Assembly (NCBI GenBank): GCA_051530055.1
Contig: CM121341.1
Coordinates: forward strand, 11,160,001-11,224,000
DNA length: 64,000 bases
Direction of reading: 5' to 3'
From: Neoechinorhynchus agilis
Lineage: Eukaryota; Acanthocephala
Position 1 is the first letter of the stretch; every line of letters starts with the position of its first letter. This document shows, one piece after another, positions 35,302 to 46,770 of this stretch. Under the pieces are notes generated by a model, which did no database searches, had not been told where the DNA came from, and saw only the letters and a program-made list of their open reading frames with translations. The position numbers were made by a program, and so were the translations under genes.

Positions 35302-37530
35302 CTAAGAAAAACTGCCTTGTAATCAATGTCTAAAATGGAAAGCGCGAACTAGTCAAGCTTAAAAACGTTAGAATGTCTCAACGCCTCCATGAACCACAAA
35401 GCAGTGGGTAAAAAATTGCAGAGATTCAATGAGCTAAATTTAGCTTTGATCCGTTTTAGTGGAAATTATGAAGTAAGATTTAAAAAAATAAAGCACATTT
35501 TAAAGTTGTTGATTTTCAAACTAAGCTATAATCGATATGATTTTTGCAATCTAATAATTACTCGTGCACTTTAGCCCTTCAAATTATGAGTGTGGAAGAG
35601 AATATCGAACAAAAATTGTCATTAAGAATCTTAAAACTTTTGGTGTTTTCTTGCTATATTAGATCGTTCGATTGACTGCAAATTATCACCAGTTCATCGA
35701 CAATGAATTTTGGAATATAACGTCAGGAATGAACTTTTGTTGACTATAAACGCCCACATTTTGCTTGGTAAATGACGAGCCTTCTTCTATGAAACCGACT
35801 ATACGCCCTCGTACTTTGAATCACTTTTCATTCTCCTTCCTGGCGAATAATATTCCCATCCGTGGACATTTACTTTTAAATGAGTTTGATATTCCACTCA
35901 TGCATGATTTTGATAGAGTTGTGGCATTTCTTGTGAAACTGAATAAATACTTTAAAGTGTTGATGCAATAGGGGAGATGCACGGTGAATTGAGTGAAAAT
36001 CTCTTATTTTGAATTGGATTCGCTCACATAAGCTGCCATTACCTAAGATTCCATATCATTGACCAAATTTCCGACCATATCCGATTTTTATGTCAAAAAT
36101 AACAGAAGTCGCATACAAAATGTAGGGAAAATTACCGGATTAAATGTATAGAGATATGTAATATTGGTGATCATAATCCCCGCAGGATAAAACATATTTT
36201 GACTTGTGGTGAAGATAATCCCGGTTAAAAATCATTTTATTGTTCTGAAATACGAAATCACATATTTAAACACTTACAAGCAATGATAGATAAAGGGAGG
36301 TTTCCTCTTTCGAAATATTTAGTGGCGAGTATCTTCACCACAAGTCAAAATTTACCATCCCGATGCATTTTCTCTCGATATGAAAAACATATTTTATTGT
36401 ATTGAGAGATGTTTTGAAAGAGGAAGCCTCGCCTCATCAGCCATTGCTTGAAGTGATTAATACAGAGATGTAAAGATTCGTTTCTTTGTCCTACGAGTCA
36501 AACTGTTATCTTTGCTTCACTTTTGGTATTGGGAAATCGCATATTCGCGCGGTCTAACCCATGAACATATCAGAACTTGTCAAAAGCGAGCGCGGATACA
36601 CGACTCCGGATTGTAGCGCAAATTTTTTAAATGTTTGATGAAAAATCGAACCTCTTCAAGATAATCATGGGGCATTCAAAAGTTCTTTGGATAAGATTTG
36701 GTCAGGTTCGATTTCATTGGCTTTCACCTTTCAATGTAAAACGAAGGTTCACTAAACTTTGCTGAATCTTGCTCGTTCAATGCAAGCATTCGGATTAATG
36801 GAATGAAATAAATTTAATACAAAATCTTACTGAAATAGTCCATTTTCATCATTGCGACGAGTGAGTTTGAATTGCTTACAATAATTGATTTTGAAGTATT
36901 GTTTTATACGTTAGTTTGAGAAAACATTAAAGATCGTGACAAACGTTTAAGCTTGAAGTGAACTTTACGAATTCTAAAATAAACTTCAGAAGGGTTGGGA
37001 AGATTTGGGCGGTAAAATAGTAACTAAACGCATAATGGCCCATGCTTTTAATCTTTCTCGTTTTCACAAGTGTTTGAGGTTTGAGATCCCAAAGTTCACA
37101 CTATCCGCCTCGAAAAAATCTCGATGCAATGGAGGATATAGATATTTCGCGGTCGGAACTTTGAGCGTTTGAAAATGTAAATGAATTAAAATAACCAAAA
37201 ATCACCACAAACATCCAAAAAGTGTATTTTCCGTATAAAACACTTAAACTGCGACTGGTACCTCCTTCGAAATATCCCAGCAATACTTATCGCCGCAACA
37301 TCTCCAACTATAAACCCCAAGGATTTTCTCATTTCTTTTGAGGATTAATTTGTATAACTTTTACCCGATACACAAATTCGATTTCGAAAAGTGTTAAGAC
37401 ACATTAAAATCAATCAAAACTTCATATGACACGAATATAAGATGAACGCTGAGTTACTTTAACGAGAATTCGAAAGAACTCATTTCGATTCGGTTGGCTT
37501 CTTTTCCTTTAATTAAAGCAGCCAATCAGA
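35302..37530. other. Intergenic; foldback repeat at 36.2 kb
   Basis: No supported gene. Short ORFs at 35389, 35765 and 37101 lack domains. The segment 36180-36390 belongs to the foldback family of 361-567: CTTGTGGTGAAGATA at 36204 faces its complement at about 36330, followed by CCATCCCGATG and TTTTCTCTCGATAT. Confidence 0.45.
36180..36390. repeat. Foldback element related to 361-567
   Basis: Arms TTTTGACTTGTGGTGAAGAT (about 36197-36216) and its reverse complement (36330-36350) enclose about 115 nt. Inner and flanking phrases match the element near the window start. It is non-coding. Confidence 0.65.
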
Positions 37531-40500
37531 ATGGACAAAGAAGACTGCGGAAAAATCAAGTTTGATGTGCTTTGTGCGATTTTAGAAAAATGCAGTTCAC
37601 ATAAAGGAAAACAAGCCAAGATGCAAATCCTAATTGATTTTATGAAAAAACTTAGACCACTTGCGAAAATCCAACATTCGAACTTTTATCAGTTTGTTTT
37701 TGACGGGTGGATTTTCGGTTCGGAAAGAGCAAAAGTCCTTCTGTCAGCTAAGACTTTTAGTGCCTTCAGTTGATCGTCGCAGTTTCGGTATTGGTCAGAA
37801 AACCTTGGGTCGTCTCATTATTACAACACTTGGTCTGAATTTAAAGAATAGTGAGGATGCGAAGGCATTAATGTCTAATGGAAATGAAAGTCACTTGATT
37901 AAAGGAAGCAGTAGCGATTTCGTGGAGTTGGCTGCGTTGATAATGAGCCGAAGATTGTCTATGATATCTGGACATGTACTCATCGAACGGGTCAATGAGT
38001 TTTTGAACGACATATCAACATCCAGCGATAAGTCATCTGACTTTTCCCAACTACTAAATATGCCCTTGAAGTTGGTCCACATAAAATGGCTTTTCCGAAT
38101 TATTTTAAAGGAGGTGGATGTCGGGGTTGGCTTAAGTGATCCATCATTACTCCGGTGCATTCATCCGGATATCGAGAAAGTTCTTAAAACGAAAGCAAGC
38201 TTGCAACACGCGATTGAAGTCGTATTTTGTAGTGGAAACGATGAGGCTAAAGATAAGATTCAATTGTTTTTACCTTTGAGACCAATGCTTTCACAAAGAC
38301 TGAATGGCAAGGACTTGGAAAGTAAATTGGCAGAATATGGGGCTAAACCGTTGATTATTCAATTAAAACTCGACGGAGAAAGAGTACAAGTTCATTACAA
38401 AGGAAAAAAGATTATGTATATTTCTAGAGGCGGATTCGATTATACGGAATCATATACGTCTAGCATGAATCATGATTGGATGGCGGCGGTTGTTCCGACT
38501 GCTGTTGATTTTATTTTACAGATGGAATGGAGTTTTCAATTTGGTAGAACGATTGAGGATGAAAGTTTTATTAGTGAGGGGGGATAGTTACCTATTGCCG
38601 CATTATTTGCCAGATATTTATGGCACATTTTGATGTGTTGGATTATTGTCTTCGAGGGAAAAGATACTTTATTTTGGTTGTTTTCCGATATTTCAAAGGA
38701 TAATTCCGACATTATCAAGGTTTATCATAGTTAAAATATTGAGAAATCATAAAAAATCATTGTTTTCGTTAACGAACTTTCATTGCGAAAAAACTGCACA
38801 ACTTTCTTTACTATTTCTCAATACTTTAACAATGGCGAACCTTGATAATGTCGAAATTATCCACCTGCTAAACTCAGTAATTAAATTATAAAGGGATACT
38901 ATGATGATATTTGACAAGTTTTGTAATAATTTTTTATCAAAAATATTATGTATTCTCGATGTAATTAACCTCTCAAAATTTTAAAACTACCAACCTCGAT
39001 TTTGCCTTTGATAGAACAACTGGGGATGAAAGTTTTATTAGTGGGTGTTAGTTACCTATTGTCGTAAAGTTCGATGATTGCTTTATGTGCCAGATATTTA
39101 TGGCACATTTTTATGAACAAAAATATCTATAGAACTGGTTTACGGTGGAAACATACATGAGAAACTCTATACTTCCTGTAGAATTTTAGGCCTCGAGCCG
39201 GATTTAAGAAAGTTTACCTCCTAATATCAGTATTTAAATTATAAATGAATGCTTTAATGAAAGCTCTATACTATAGACGGAGAAATGATGATATTTGACA
39301 AGTCCTGTAATAAACTTTTATCAAAAGGATCATGTGTTCTCGACGTAAAGAACCTCTCAAAATCTTCAAATTACCAACCTCGATTTTGCGCTTTCGATAT
39401 AATTTATCTTAATGGTCGCAACCTATGCTATTTACCATTTATCCAAAGGTCCAAGATATTAAAAGAGACGATCTGTTCGTATCAATCGATCTATGTGTTG
39501 CCCGATATTGCCATAGTTGAAAATGACACCACTGGTGTTGACAAGATACGATCAATTTTAAATGAAAAGACGAACGAAAAAGAAGAAGGAATCATTTTGA
39601 AAGTAAGTGATTCAGCCTATGTACCGAACGGCCGAGAACGATGTGGATGGTTCAAATTAAAACCTGATTATGTAGAAGGTCTTGCAGATGATCTTGATCT
39701 TTTAGTGGTTGGAGCAAACTATGGTGCTAAGCGAGGACGAAATACCGGTATATTTCATTCATTTGGCGTTGCAATAAAGGATGATGAGAAATCTCTATTT
39801 CGATTAATTGGGCATGTTTCATCTGGATTTTCGAATGCTGACATTGAACAGCTAAAGGAAAACGTATTCACAGCCGAGAAAGTGTGTCGGGATGTTCCGG
39901 GACATTGGCTTGTGTTAGACAGGCAGTAACTCGGACATTTCTTGTTTTAAGGGACAGGTCGGGCTTCGAATTTCAAAAGGCACGAAATTGTCAAAAACTG
40001 CGATTTTCTGTCACATTTTTCATCGCTCGGATTATAGGGTATAAATTAAAATATCAACTTAATGTAATTACCACTTCGAAAAAATCTGTGCTCAAAATCA
40101 CTTCTTTTCAGAAAAAAATGTATATTGAGTACTTCAATTGTATTTGTATGCAAAACTCTTTTGAATGTAAAGGTGGGCTAGATGTTTTTATAGTAACTGT
40201 TTCCCTTAATTGTCTTGGAAGTTTTTTAAAAACAACAAATGCCCAATCGGAAAGATGTGATATTTACGCGTGTGAGCCACAGGATTGTAAAGTTGGGACG
40301 ATTCGTTCAGCTGAAGTTAGCTTAGATGGTGCAGGTAGATTCGGATTAAGGTTTCCTCGCTTGATTATACTGCGAACAAAAGACGAGAAAAATTACGAAG
40401 GAGTATGTTCGCAACTGGAAATGAGTAGGATAGCTCGGCCTTTGACTGGATGCGGAGAGCAGCCCAAGAAAAGAGAAATAGGTAAAAGACGTTTGAACCA

Positions 40501-41191
40501 TCAAGTAAGAGGAGAAAAGCAAAAACTTGAGTTTAGAAACTCTCCCGTTTTTGAAGCTAAAAGCAGTCAATCGGACGTTCTTAGTGAAAAGAAAAGTTGT
40601 TTTTCCGGAAAGGAGATATGCATTATGATTAAGGACGACATTGAATCGCGCTACATAGAGTCTCTAATCAGTGAACACGGTGGTCAATGCGTTCGGTTAC
40701 CTCGACAAGGTGAGACGTGGGTAGTGGTCGTAGACAACTCGACATTTTCCTCTCGATTGGGAGTGAGAAGTAAGCGGATTTTAAGGGATTTTCGAGTTGT
40801 ATCCACAGATTGGATACGGAGATATGTAGAAGGTGAAGTCAATGACGACGCTGATTGGATTTCAAAACATCGAATGTGCACCAGGATTAACATACTTAAA
40901 CGAGAACTGAGTCTCATTGCCTCTTCGACTAATGTTGACTATGATTTCATAAAGCGTATAAAAATAGACTGCGGTGTGTTCAGAGGTATGCGGTTCGCTT
41001 CATCGTCCGTAGGTCTTAAGCCATGGATGATTGAAGTTAAGTTAAATGGTGGAGTTGTTGTAACGGACGAAGCAAAAGCGACACATATTGTGTTAGACGA
41101 TGATGAAGTTTATTCTAATTTAAGGGATAATCAGACCTCAGTAACTTCAAAGTGGATTATGGAACTTACGGGTAACGGTTGTTATTCATAA
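37531..41191 (+). CDS. LIG4: DNA ligase IV (non-homologous end joining)
   Basis: Exons 37531-37695, 37736-38543, 39277-39925 and 40255-41191 join in phase to 852 residues (human is 911). Order: N-terminal helical DNA-binding domain; nucleotidyltransferase with active-site Lys266 in QLKLDGERVQ and the downstream DGEMMIFD; EEGIILK and GWFKLKPDY motifs; OB fold with LRFPRL; then two BRCT domains (about 40600-40860 and 40980-41180) flanking the XRCC4-binding linker. LIG4 seals double-strand breaks with XRCC4. Intron 1 is 40 nt; intron 2 (733 nt) contains a decayed duplicate of exon 3 and a MITE. Acceptors of introns 1 and 3 are weak, so those borders are inferred from phase and homology. No stop interrupts the joined frame. 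Confidence 0.93.
38544..39276 (+). repeat. LIG4 intron 2 with internal tandem duplication
   Basis: GATGAAAGTTTTATTAGTG occurs at 38558 and 39025, and ATGATGATATTTGACAAG at 38901 and 39285. The stretch at about 38895-39005 is a decayed copy of the start of exon 3, fused at about 39005 to a second copy of the intron start. So a segment running from intron start into exon 3 was duplicated in tandem. The inner copy lacks the ATAGACGGAG acceptor context, which explains why only the downstream exon can be used. Confidence 0.9.
38698..38862. mobile_element. Palindromic MITE in LIG4 intron
   Basis: GGATAATTCCGACATTATC at 38698 faces its near-perfect complement ending at 38862; the arms extend inward to about 50 nt with mismatches (ATTGAGAAAT against ATTTCTCAAT). 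It is present only in the upstream copy of the duplicated intron segment, so it arrived after the duplication or was lost from the other copy. Confidence 0.75.
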
Positions 41192-42254
41192 TGCATAGTT
41201 CAGAGTATAAACATAAGTCAAGTATTTGACGTCTGTGAGTTCTTTGGACGGTTCAAACTTTTGAATTAAGTATATCTACAAATCGTTTACAATTACAAAA
41301 TGTTGTCTAAACTTCTTGGAAGACTCAAGAAGATTCCTTTATACGTCCATTTGCACAAACCCTTATTTTTATTAATCAAAATCGATATTATTAAATCTAA
41401 CAATGGAAAATTAAGGCTGTGCATGTAGTAACGATAAACACGATTCGATGTGCGTGCATAAATTGCTTAAATTTCCGCGAAGAAATTTAATGAAACCTTT
41501 AATCTCAGCAAATGCGATAAATGATATTGCAGGTTGAAATTGAAGTAATTTATTAGGTCCTATATTTCGGCACAATATTATGTTTTTTATCAAGATTATT
41601 TGTACGTTTTCTACTATTTGAGCTAAAAAACCTACAAGCAAACATGATAAAGGCACAATATTTTGCTTCCGAAATATAGGACCTAATAAATTACCTCGAT
41701 TTTTTCGCCATATAAAGGAATGAAAATTCAATCTTCAGGCAATATCAGTCACAGCGAACTTGGTTAATCTATAAAGAGTATTATTACAAGTACAATCGTA
41801 GAAGCATCTTCTAAACACTATGAAACCTTTAATTCTATGTGCACTCAAGAGGAGGCGATTCGAAAATTCAATGGTTTCACTTAGTTTAAGATGAAAAAGC
41901 CGTTTAAAACGATGTTATTTGTTTAAAGTATAAATAGATTGATGGTACCTACGATGATAAGTTGTCGACTTCAATTTACTGAAATTTAAATGCGGTGCAC
42001 TCAGCGTTTTTGCCCATCTCCAATTTGTACTTAAAATTAGCCCATAAGCGATATTTTCAACACGTTATTTCTATTGATCCTAAGAAAACTAGAAAGATTA
42101 CGTGGTTTGGATTGGCTACTTTTTTCAGCACGTAAAATAAGTAATTTTCTTGTATATCAAGGAGAACCTTGCTTTGATTAAGCGCCCAAACCAACCTGTT
42201 TCATTCAAACTTGTAAAAATCGCTATTTATACAGTCGATCGGCCAAATAGCCCA
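41192..42254. other. Intergenic; contains one MITE
   Basis: AT-rich spacer between LIG4 and the minus-strand hypothetical gene. It holds the MITE at 41542-41697; no gene seen. The minus ORF 41411-41731 runs through the MITE and is probably chance. Confidence 0.45.
41542..41697. mobile_element. MITE with 27-bp inverted ends
   Basis: GTAATTTATTAGGTCCTATA at about 41544 is mirrored by TATAGGACCTAATAAATTAC ending about 41694; the match continues through TTTCGG/CCGAAA. The core (GGCACAATATT, TGATAAAGG) resembles the core of the 60.5-kb MITE, suggesting related families. Confidence 0.8.
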
Positions 42255-43370
42255 TCAGCACATTGTGGATCGAATGGAAGGATTTCTACTTCTGCGACTT
42301 TGGGTCGCATCATTATTCCAACAGTAGCTTGCCTGTCGAAATGCTTCAAGATCGGTCACCTCGGAAGGATAGAAGTAGCTGTTAACTTCAAGATCGCATA
42401 GCACATCAAGTTCAGTAACATTGCACTTATTAACAAATCGATTTCGTTCCCTTACCATTTCAGCTAGTTTTTTTCTATAGATATCTCTCTTCAATTTCGA
42501 CGCCTGATTAAACTTAGCTCCGGCATACATGCTGGTTCGCCGCTCAATGACAACACGACGAGTGCTTGGTAAACGAGGGATCTTTTTTGTCTCGCTAGGA
42601 ATTTCATTTGAATGCGGAGAGTAGTTTTGATAAGGAGAAACCGTATTCTTTACTTTTTGGGGCTTACGTTCATCGCTCGGCATTTGACCAGCAACGCAAA
42701 TCTTCTCGTTTTCTTCAGATGAACTATGCACTATGGACTGTTTTGCCTCGACTGAATGCCGTCTCCTGCGACATGAAGCTTGCTTCTTGAGAGATTGTGT
42801 TGCAGACTGCCTGGTCCACCATGCAATGTGCCCGTCATCTACATTCTCATTGCAACATGCTTCACTTGAACCGCATACAAACATTTTTGGGAGAGCAGCT
42901 AAAAACCTCCGGTAACTAGACCGAAGATTTTCACGCCAGGAAGATTGACCTTTCGTCCGTAACCTGCATGTTTTTGTTCTAGTCGACAACGGAGATCGTT
43001 CGCTTGAATATCCACTCGATGTGGATATCCGATGGAAACTGTCCGATGATCGATGTCTACTGCATCGCATGGACTCTGCTTTGTATATCAAAGAACTTCG
43101 AGATCGATCAATCACATTGGGTTTATCACAGCTGCGGTCCTCGAAAATCGGAGGTCTAAAATCGAAAGCTCCCGTAGCTAATGGGGGTTTTCTCAAAAAA
43201 CCTTTCGACGTACCCTGATACATACTTGGAACGTCTACGATACACGTTCCGTTTTTGAATTCCACAGACGTCCGGATGATGTTGATGATATACAATACAT
43301 TCGCTCTTTTGTGCCTAATTGAGGTTTTACGTTCCATCCCACCATACGAGCCTACCTGCCGAATGGACAT
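42255..43370 (-). CDS. Hypothetical basic Ser/Arg-rich protein, 371 aa
   Basis: A long single frame opposite the flanking genes. It is rich in Ser, Arg and Lys with low-complexity patches (SSGYSSERSP, SCRRRRHSVE, RRVVIERRTS) and a C-terminal, more ordered stretch (KRDIYRKKLAEMVRERNRF, then ELDVLCDLEV) predicted helical. There is no signal peptide, membrane segment or known domain. The ATG at 43370 is the first after a stop, but CGGCAG|GTAGGC just after it looks like a donor, so the true 5' part may differ. The frame length is unlikely by chance in such AT-rich DNA. It is probably a nuclear or cytoskeletal disordered protein; function unknown. Confidence 0.55.
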   Translation of the reverse strand: MSIRQVGSYGGMERKTSIRHKRANVLYIINIIRTSVEFKNGTCIVDVPSMYQGTSKGFLRKPPLATGAFDFRPPIFEDRSCDKPNVIDRSRSSLIYKAESMRCSRHRSSDSFHRISTSSGYSSERSPLSTRTKTCRLRTKGQSSWRENLRSSYRRFLAALPKMFVCGSSEACCNENVDDGHIAWWTRQSATQSLKKQASCRRRRHSVEAKQSIVHSSSEENEKICVAGQMPSDERKPQKVKNTVSPYQNYSPHSNEIPSETKKIPRLPSTRRVVIERRTSMYAGAKFNQASKLKRDIYRKKLAEMVRERNRFVNKCNVTELDVLCDLEVNSYFYPSEVTDLEAFRQASYCWNNDATQSRRSRNPSIRSTMC

Positions 43371-46300
43371 TTTATTGCAGATGGATTCAATAACTCAAAG
43401 TCTACAAGAAGGTGCGATGAAGGCAGACCAGTTGCTTATGGCAGGCATTGCAAGAGACAATTTATATCATAGAATAAGTAATGATTATCGCATGTCCGAC
43501 AATGGCTCTCTCTCTGTCACATACACGGGAGGAAAAGTTCGGTATCTCACCGAGAGATATGGTAGGTTTGTCGCCACTTCTGCCATTGCAAAAACCTTAA
43601 CCTCCTCCGTTTTCTGCCAAAGTGGTCCTTTCGAATATTTACGCACTTTCATTTAACCTCAACGGAAAAATGAGGCTATTGTTCTGCACCATGAAGAAGG
43701 TAAGGGAAATTTAGGACACATGACTGGTTCCTGAAAGACGCGAGTGAAGCGGTTCATGGGCTTCAAATAAATAGATAGAAAGCGAATATTTCAAGGATAA
43801 TTGTAGGTGGGATCCCAACCGTGAATATTTGGCATTTTTCGTAGTACGCAAATCCTAAACATCGCAGATGATACCGACAATATTGCTGGGCTGGAGGATG
43901 TCATAACTAAAACTACCTACGGAAATGAACTCATTGTCAAAACGAAACTGAACGACGATCTATTTTTTGATTAATGGTCGTAGCATCAGTGTACTTTGCT
44001 GCAAAGATTTAGGCACCGTGTTCCAGTCAGTCTAAATGGCAATATTATAGTCGAGATAGATATGCGTATGCGAGATGGTTATTGATAGATGCAGGCACCC
44101 AACAAATGAGAGCGGACAATAGTGATGAAGTCGACAACGAAAATATCGTGAGTGATGCATTGTTGATCATAAACGTTCGTCAAGTTTTATGTTAGATGTT
44201 AGTTAAGCAAAACTAATCCCGTTTTCCTTTTAAGTGCCATCCTAAGACGACTTCATTAAGATCGACCTGCAACAACGGGTTATCTTCCCTAGAAGTGAGA
44301 GCACTCAAACCTCGTTAGTTAGGCATGTCAACCGTCCGTACAATGCCTTCTGAGACGCAATAGCAGCAGGTGACAGCGTCATGGAGGGAATCCTTCAGTG
44401 TTGTTGGCTACTAGTCATGTATGGCCGCAGTAATGGTCACATCGATGGATGAAGAGGTCCATTAAAAAAGCAAGCGCTTTCGTTATCTAGAAAATTAACC
44501 AATTAGATGAAAATACTTTGTAATGACCGCAAAAATTTAATACGCGAATCCCGTTACACCTTGATTCATACTTTCCTTGCAATGTCATTTGAAGGATTTA
44601 GGAGTTGGGAATACCTTTTGCGTCTAAAGTCTTTAGCTTACTATACTCTGAACTGCAAAATAATGCAGAGTAGCCATTGAGGTTTTATGATCATCAGCTA
44701 GCACCGGACTCGCAATGCCAGCAAACATCGAGGTGGAACGACGAAATATGACGGTGTTGTGTGACAAAGAGTTCTGATATTCAGTTGAATTCAGTCAGCA
44801 TCTATTTCTGAAAGGCGAAACATTTAGTACTGCTCGGAACTCAATGTCGGTCTTGGACTTTTGGGTTTTCATTTTGAAAGTATTACGAATGTATACTCCA
44901 GCAGCGCAATTTTGCGACAGCAGCTAAAACCTAAATGATAGATTTTGACAAAAACAATCGGTGCCATCCAAGACAGTAAGCGAAATGTTACACAATCACT
45001 TATATTACTTTTCTATTTTCATCCGCAAATGTCCAAATTCGCGAAGAGCCGTAAAATGGAATATAAAACAGTGTCATCGTTTTTATAAAATCAAATAAAA
45101 AATTCTCACATTGTTTCAGATTATTTATTGGCAGAAACACTTGCTTTTAGAATTTCTAGTATGAGAATCGCATTGACTCTATTGTTAATTAGAGAGCGTA
45201 AAGGTAGATGAAAAGAGTAAAAAAATCTTAATCAATATTCATAGACATGCACATTAATTTTTTAAACGAATTCAGCAACAACCAGTTGCGCATTTCTAGT
45301 CTTGTCGAAAACGTTTATCGAATTTCCTCTTCGAGGTAAGCAGATAGGACTAGAAAAGACAACTGCAGTGACCTACTGTTTAACTTTAGAAAACGAGGAG
45401 AGTCACAATTAAACCATTTCCCACTTCGCTAACATGACATTAGACCTCAAAGTTTCTCCATTCCACTAGTTCTTAGTAAAAGTGCCGCTACGACGACAAT
45501 TCCACACCCCAACATAGTACAGGATGGAACACGCTTTTCAGACCCAAATTAAGTGCATTTCTTAAAGTTGATTTGATGGATGTAGTTTTGTCTTTTAATC
45601 CTTATCTCAATAACCCTTGGCTCGTACGAAAACCTAGGCTTACTAACCAGCGTTGCCAATCGCTTTTCGGACAATTTAACATTTTCATTGACATTTATTT
45701 TGAAAGGTTTTTGCCCGTGACTAAAATCCAACGGGGGGAACATAATTCCTAAAAATTGCATTCACAGCTTTCTCCACCAATTGACTTTCAGGTTTATCTT
45801 GATTCAATATATAAAAATTTGATTTCAGTCTTAAATTTCATTCACATGATTTTCGATGACTTGAAACGGTTTGCTATCCGAATCCAGTTTTTAAAATAAA
45901 AAAGTTGATCGTATTGTTGCACAACGTCCCTTATGAAAGATATGACATTCGTAGATAAATTGTCTTAGACTGAACTCATGCAAATATGAAATCACTTGTT
46001 CGCCCAAGCGATGATATTATGTGTTGATATTCGAAAAGCAAATTTTGAGATGGTGACTTCTGTTGATCAAGTGCTTTTTAAGCATTAATTGCAAAATGAT
46101 CTATTTTTAAAAAGCCCCGCAAAAGTTACGATACTTTTCCTTTGCGAAAAATCTTTCTTTTAATACTTGGAATGAATCAATTGATGCCAAATAAATTTCA
46201 TCACTCTTCCTGCGATGAAGCCTTTTTCTCTTGCTTACTTTATCACTTCGAATTCTTTTTTCAGCTTCAATGGAAACGCCACTATAAACCTCAATATATT

Positions 46301-46770
46301 GCTTTAGACGCCTTTGAGGGAGGGGCTGTATCTCATGTGATTTTATTTCCACACCATTGACTAACATACAATAATAGTCTGCAGATTTGTCGACGGTGCA
46401 TTACCTAGAGAATGAAATAAAGTAAATCTTGGGATCATAACTCTATTTACGAATCACGCTTGGCTGTACAGTAGTAACATTGTCTTCTTTAAAGATCAAC
46501 AGGAACAAACTCACCGACTCAGCTCTTTTTGAATGCGCAAAATGGATTTGTAAATGATTATAGTCAATTCGACTACACTCTTTTTTCGCTACAAGCATTC
46601 TTAGTAAACAAAAATTATTGTTTACAGATTTTCAAGTGTGTTCTAATTCTGTTAGCCGTTGGCAATTTTCTAATGACACTATTTGTGTCAAGATTGCCCA
46701 CCACTTGCTCAGATTCTTAGTTAGAAATCCAACGAAGCAAAGCTTTTGATAATACAATAGAAAAGAGGAA
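43371..46770. other. Intergenic; possible small exons only
   Basis: A plus-strand ATG at 43381 sits right behind TTTTATTGCAG and opens a 60-codon exon ending in a donor (ATATG|GTAGGT, about 43560), but no continuation was found. A minus frame at 46107-46367 (86 aa, many Lys/Arg) may be a small gene or chance. The rest shows no gene or repeat I can support. Confidence 0.4.

Noticed and set aside
42608-43218. Three plus-strand ORFs inside the 371-aa minus gene
   Set aside because: Short, domain-free and opposite to a single long open frame.
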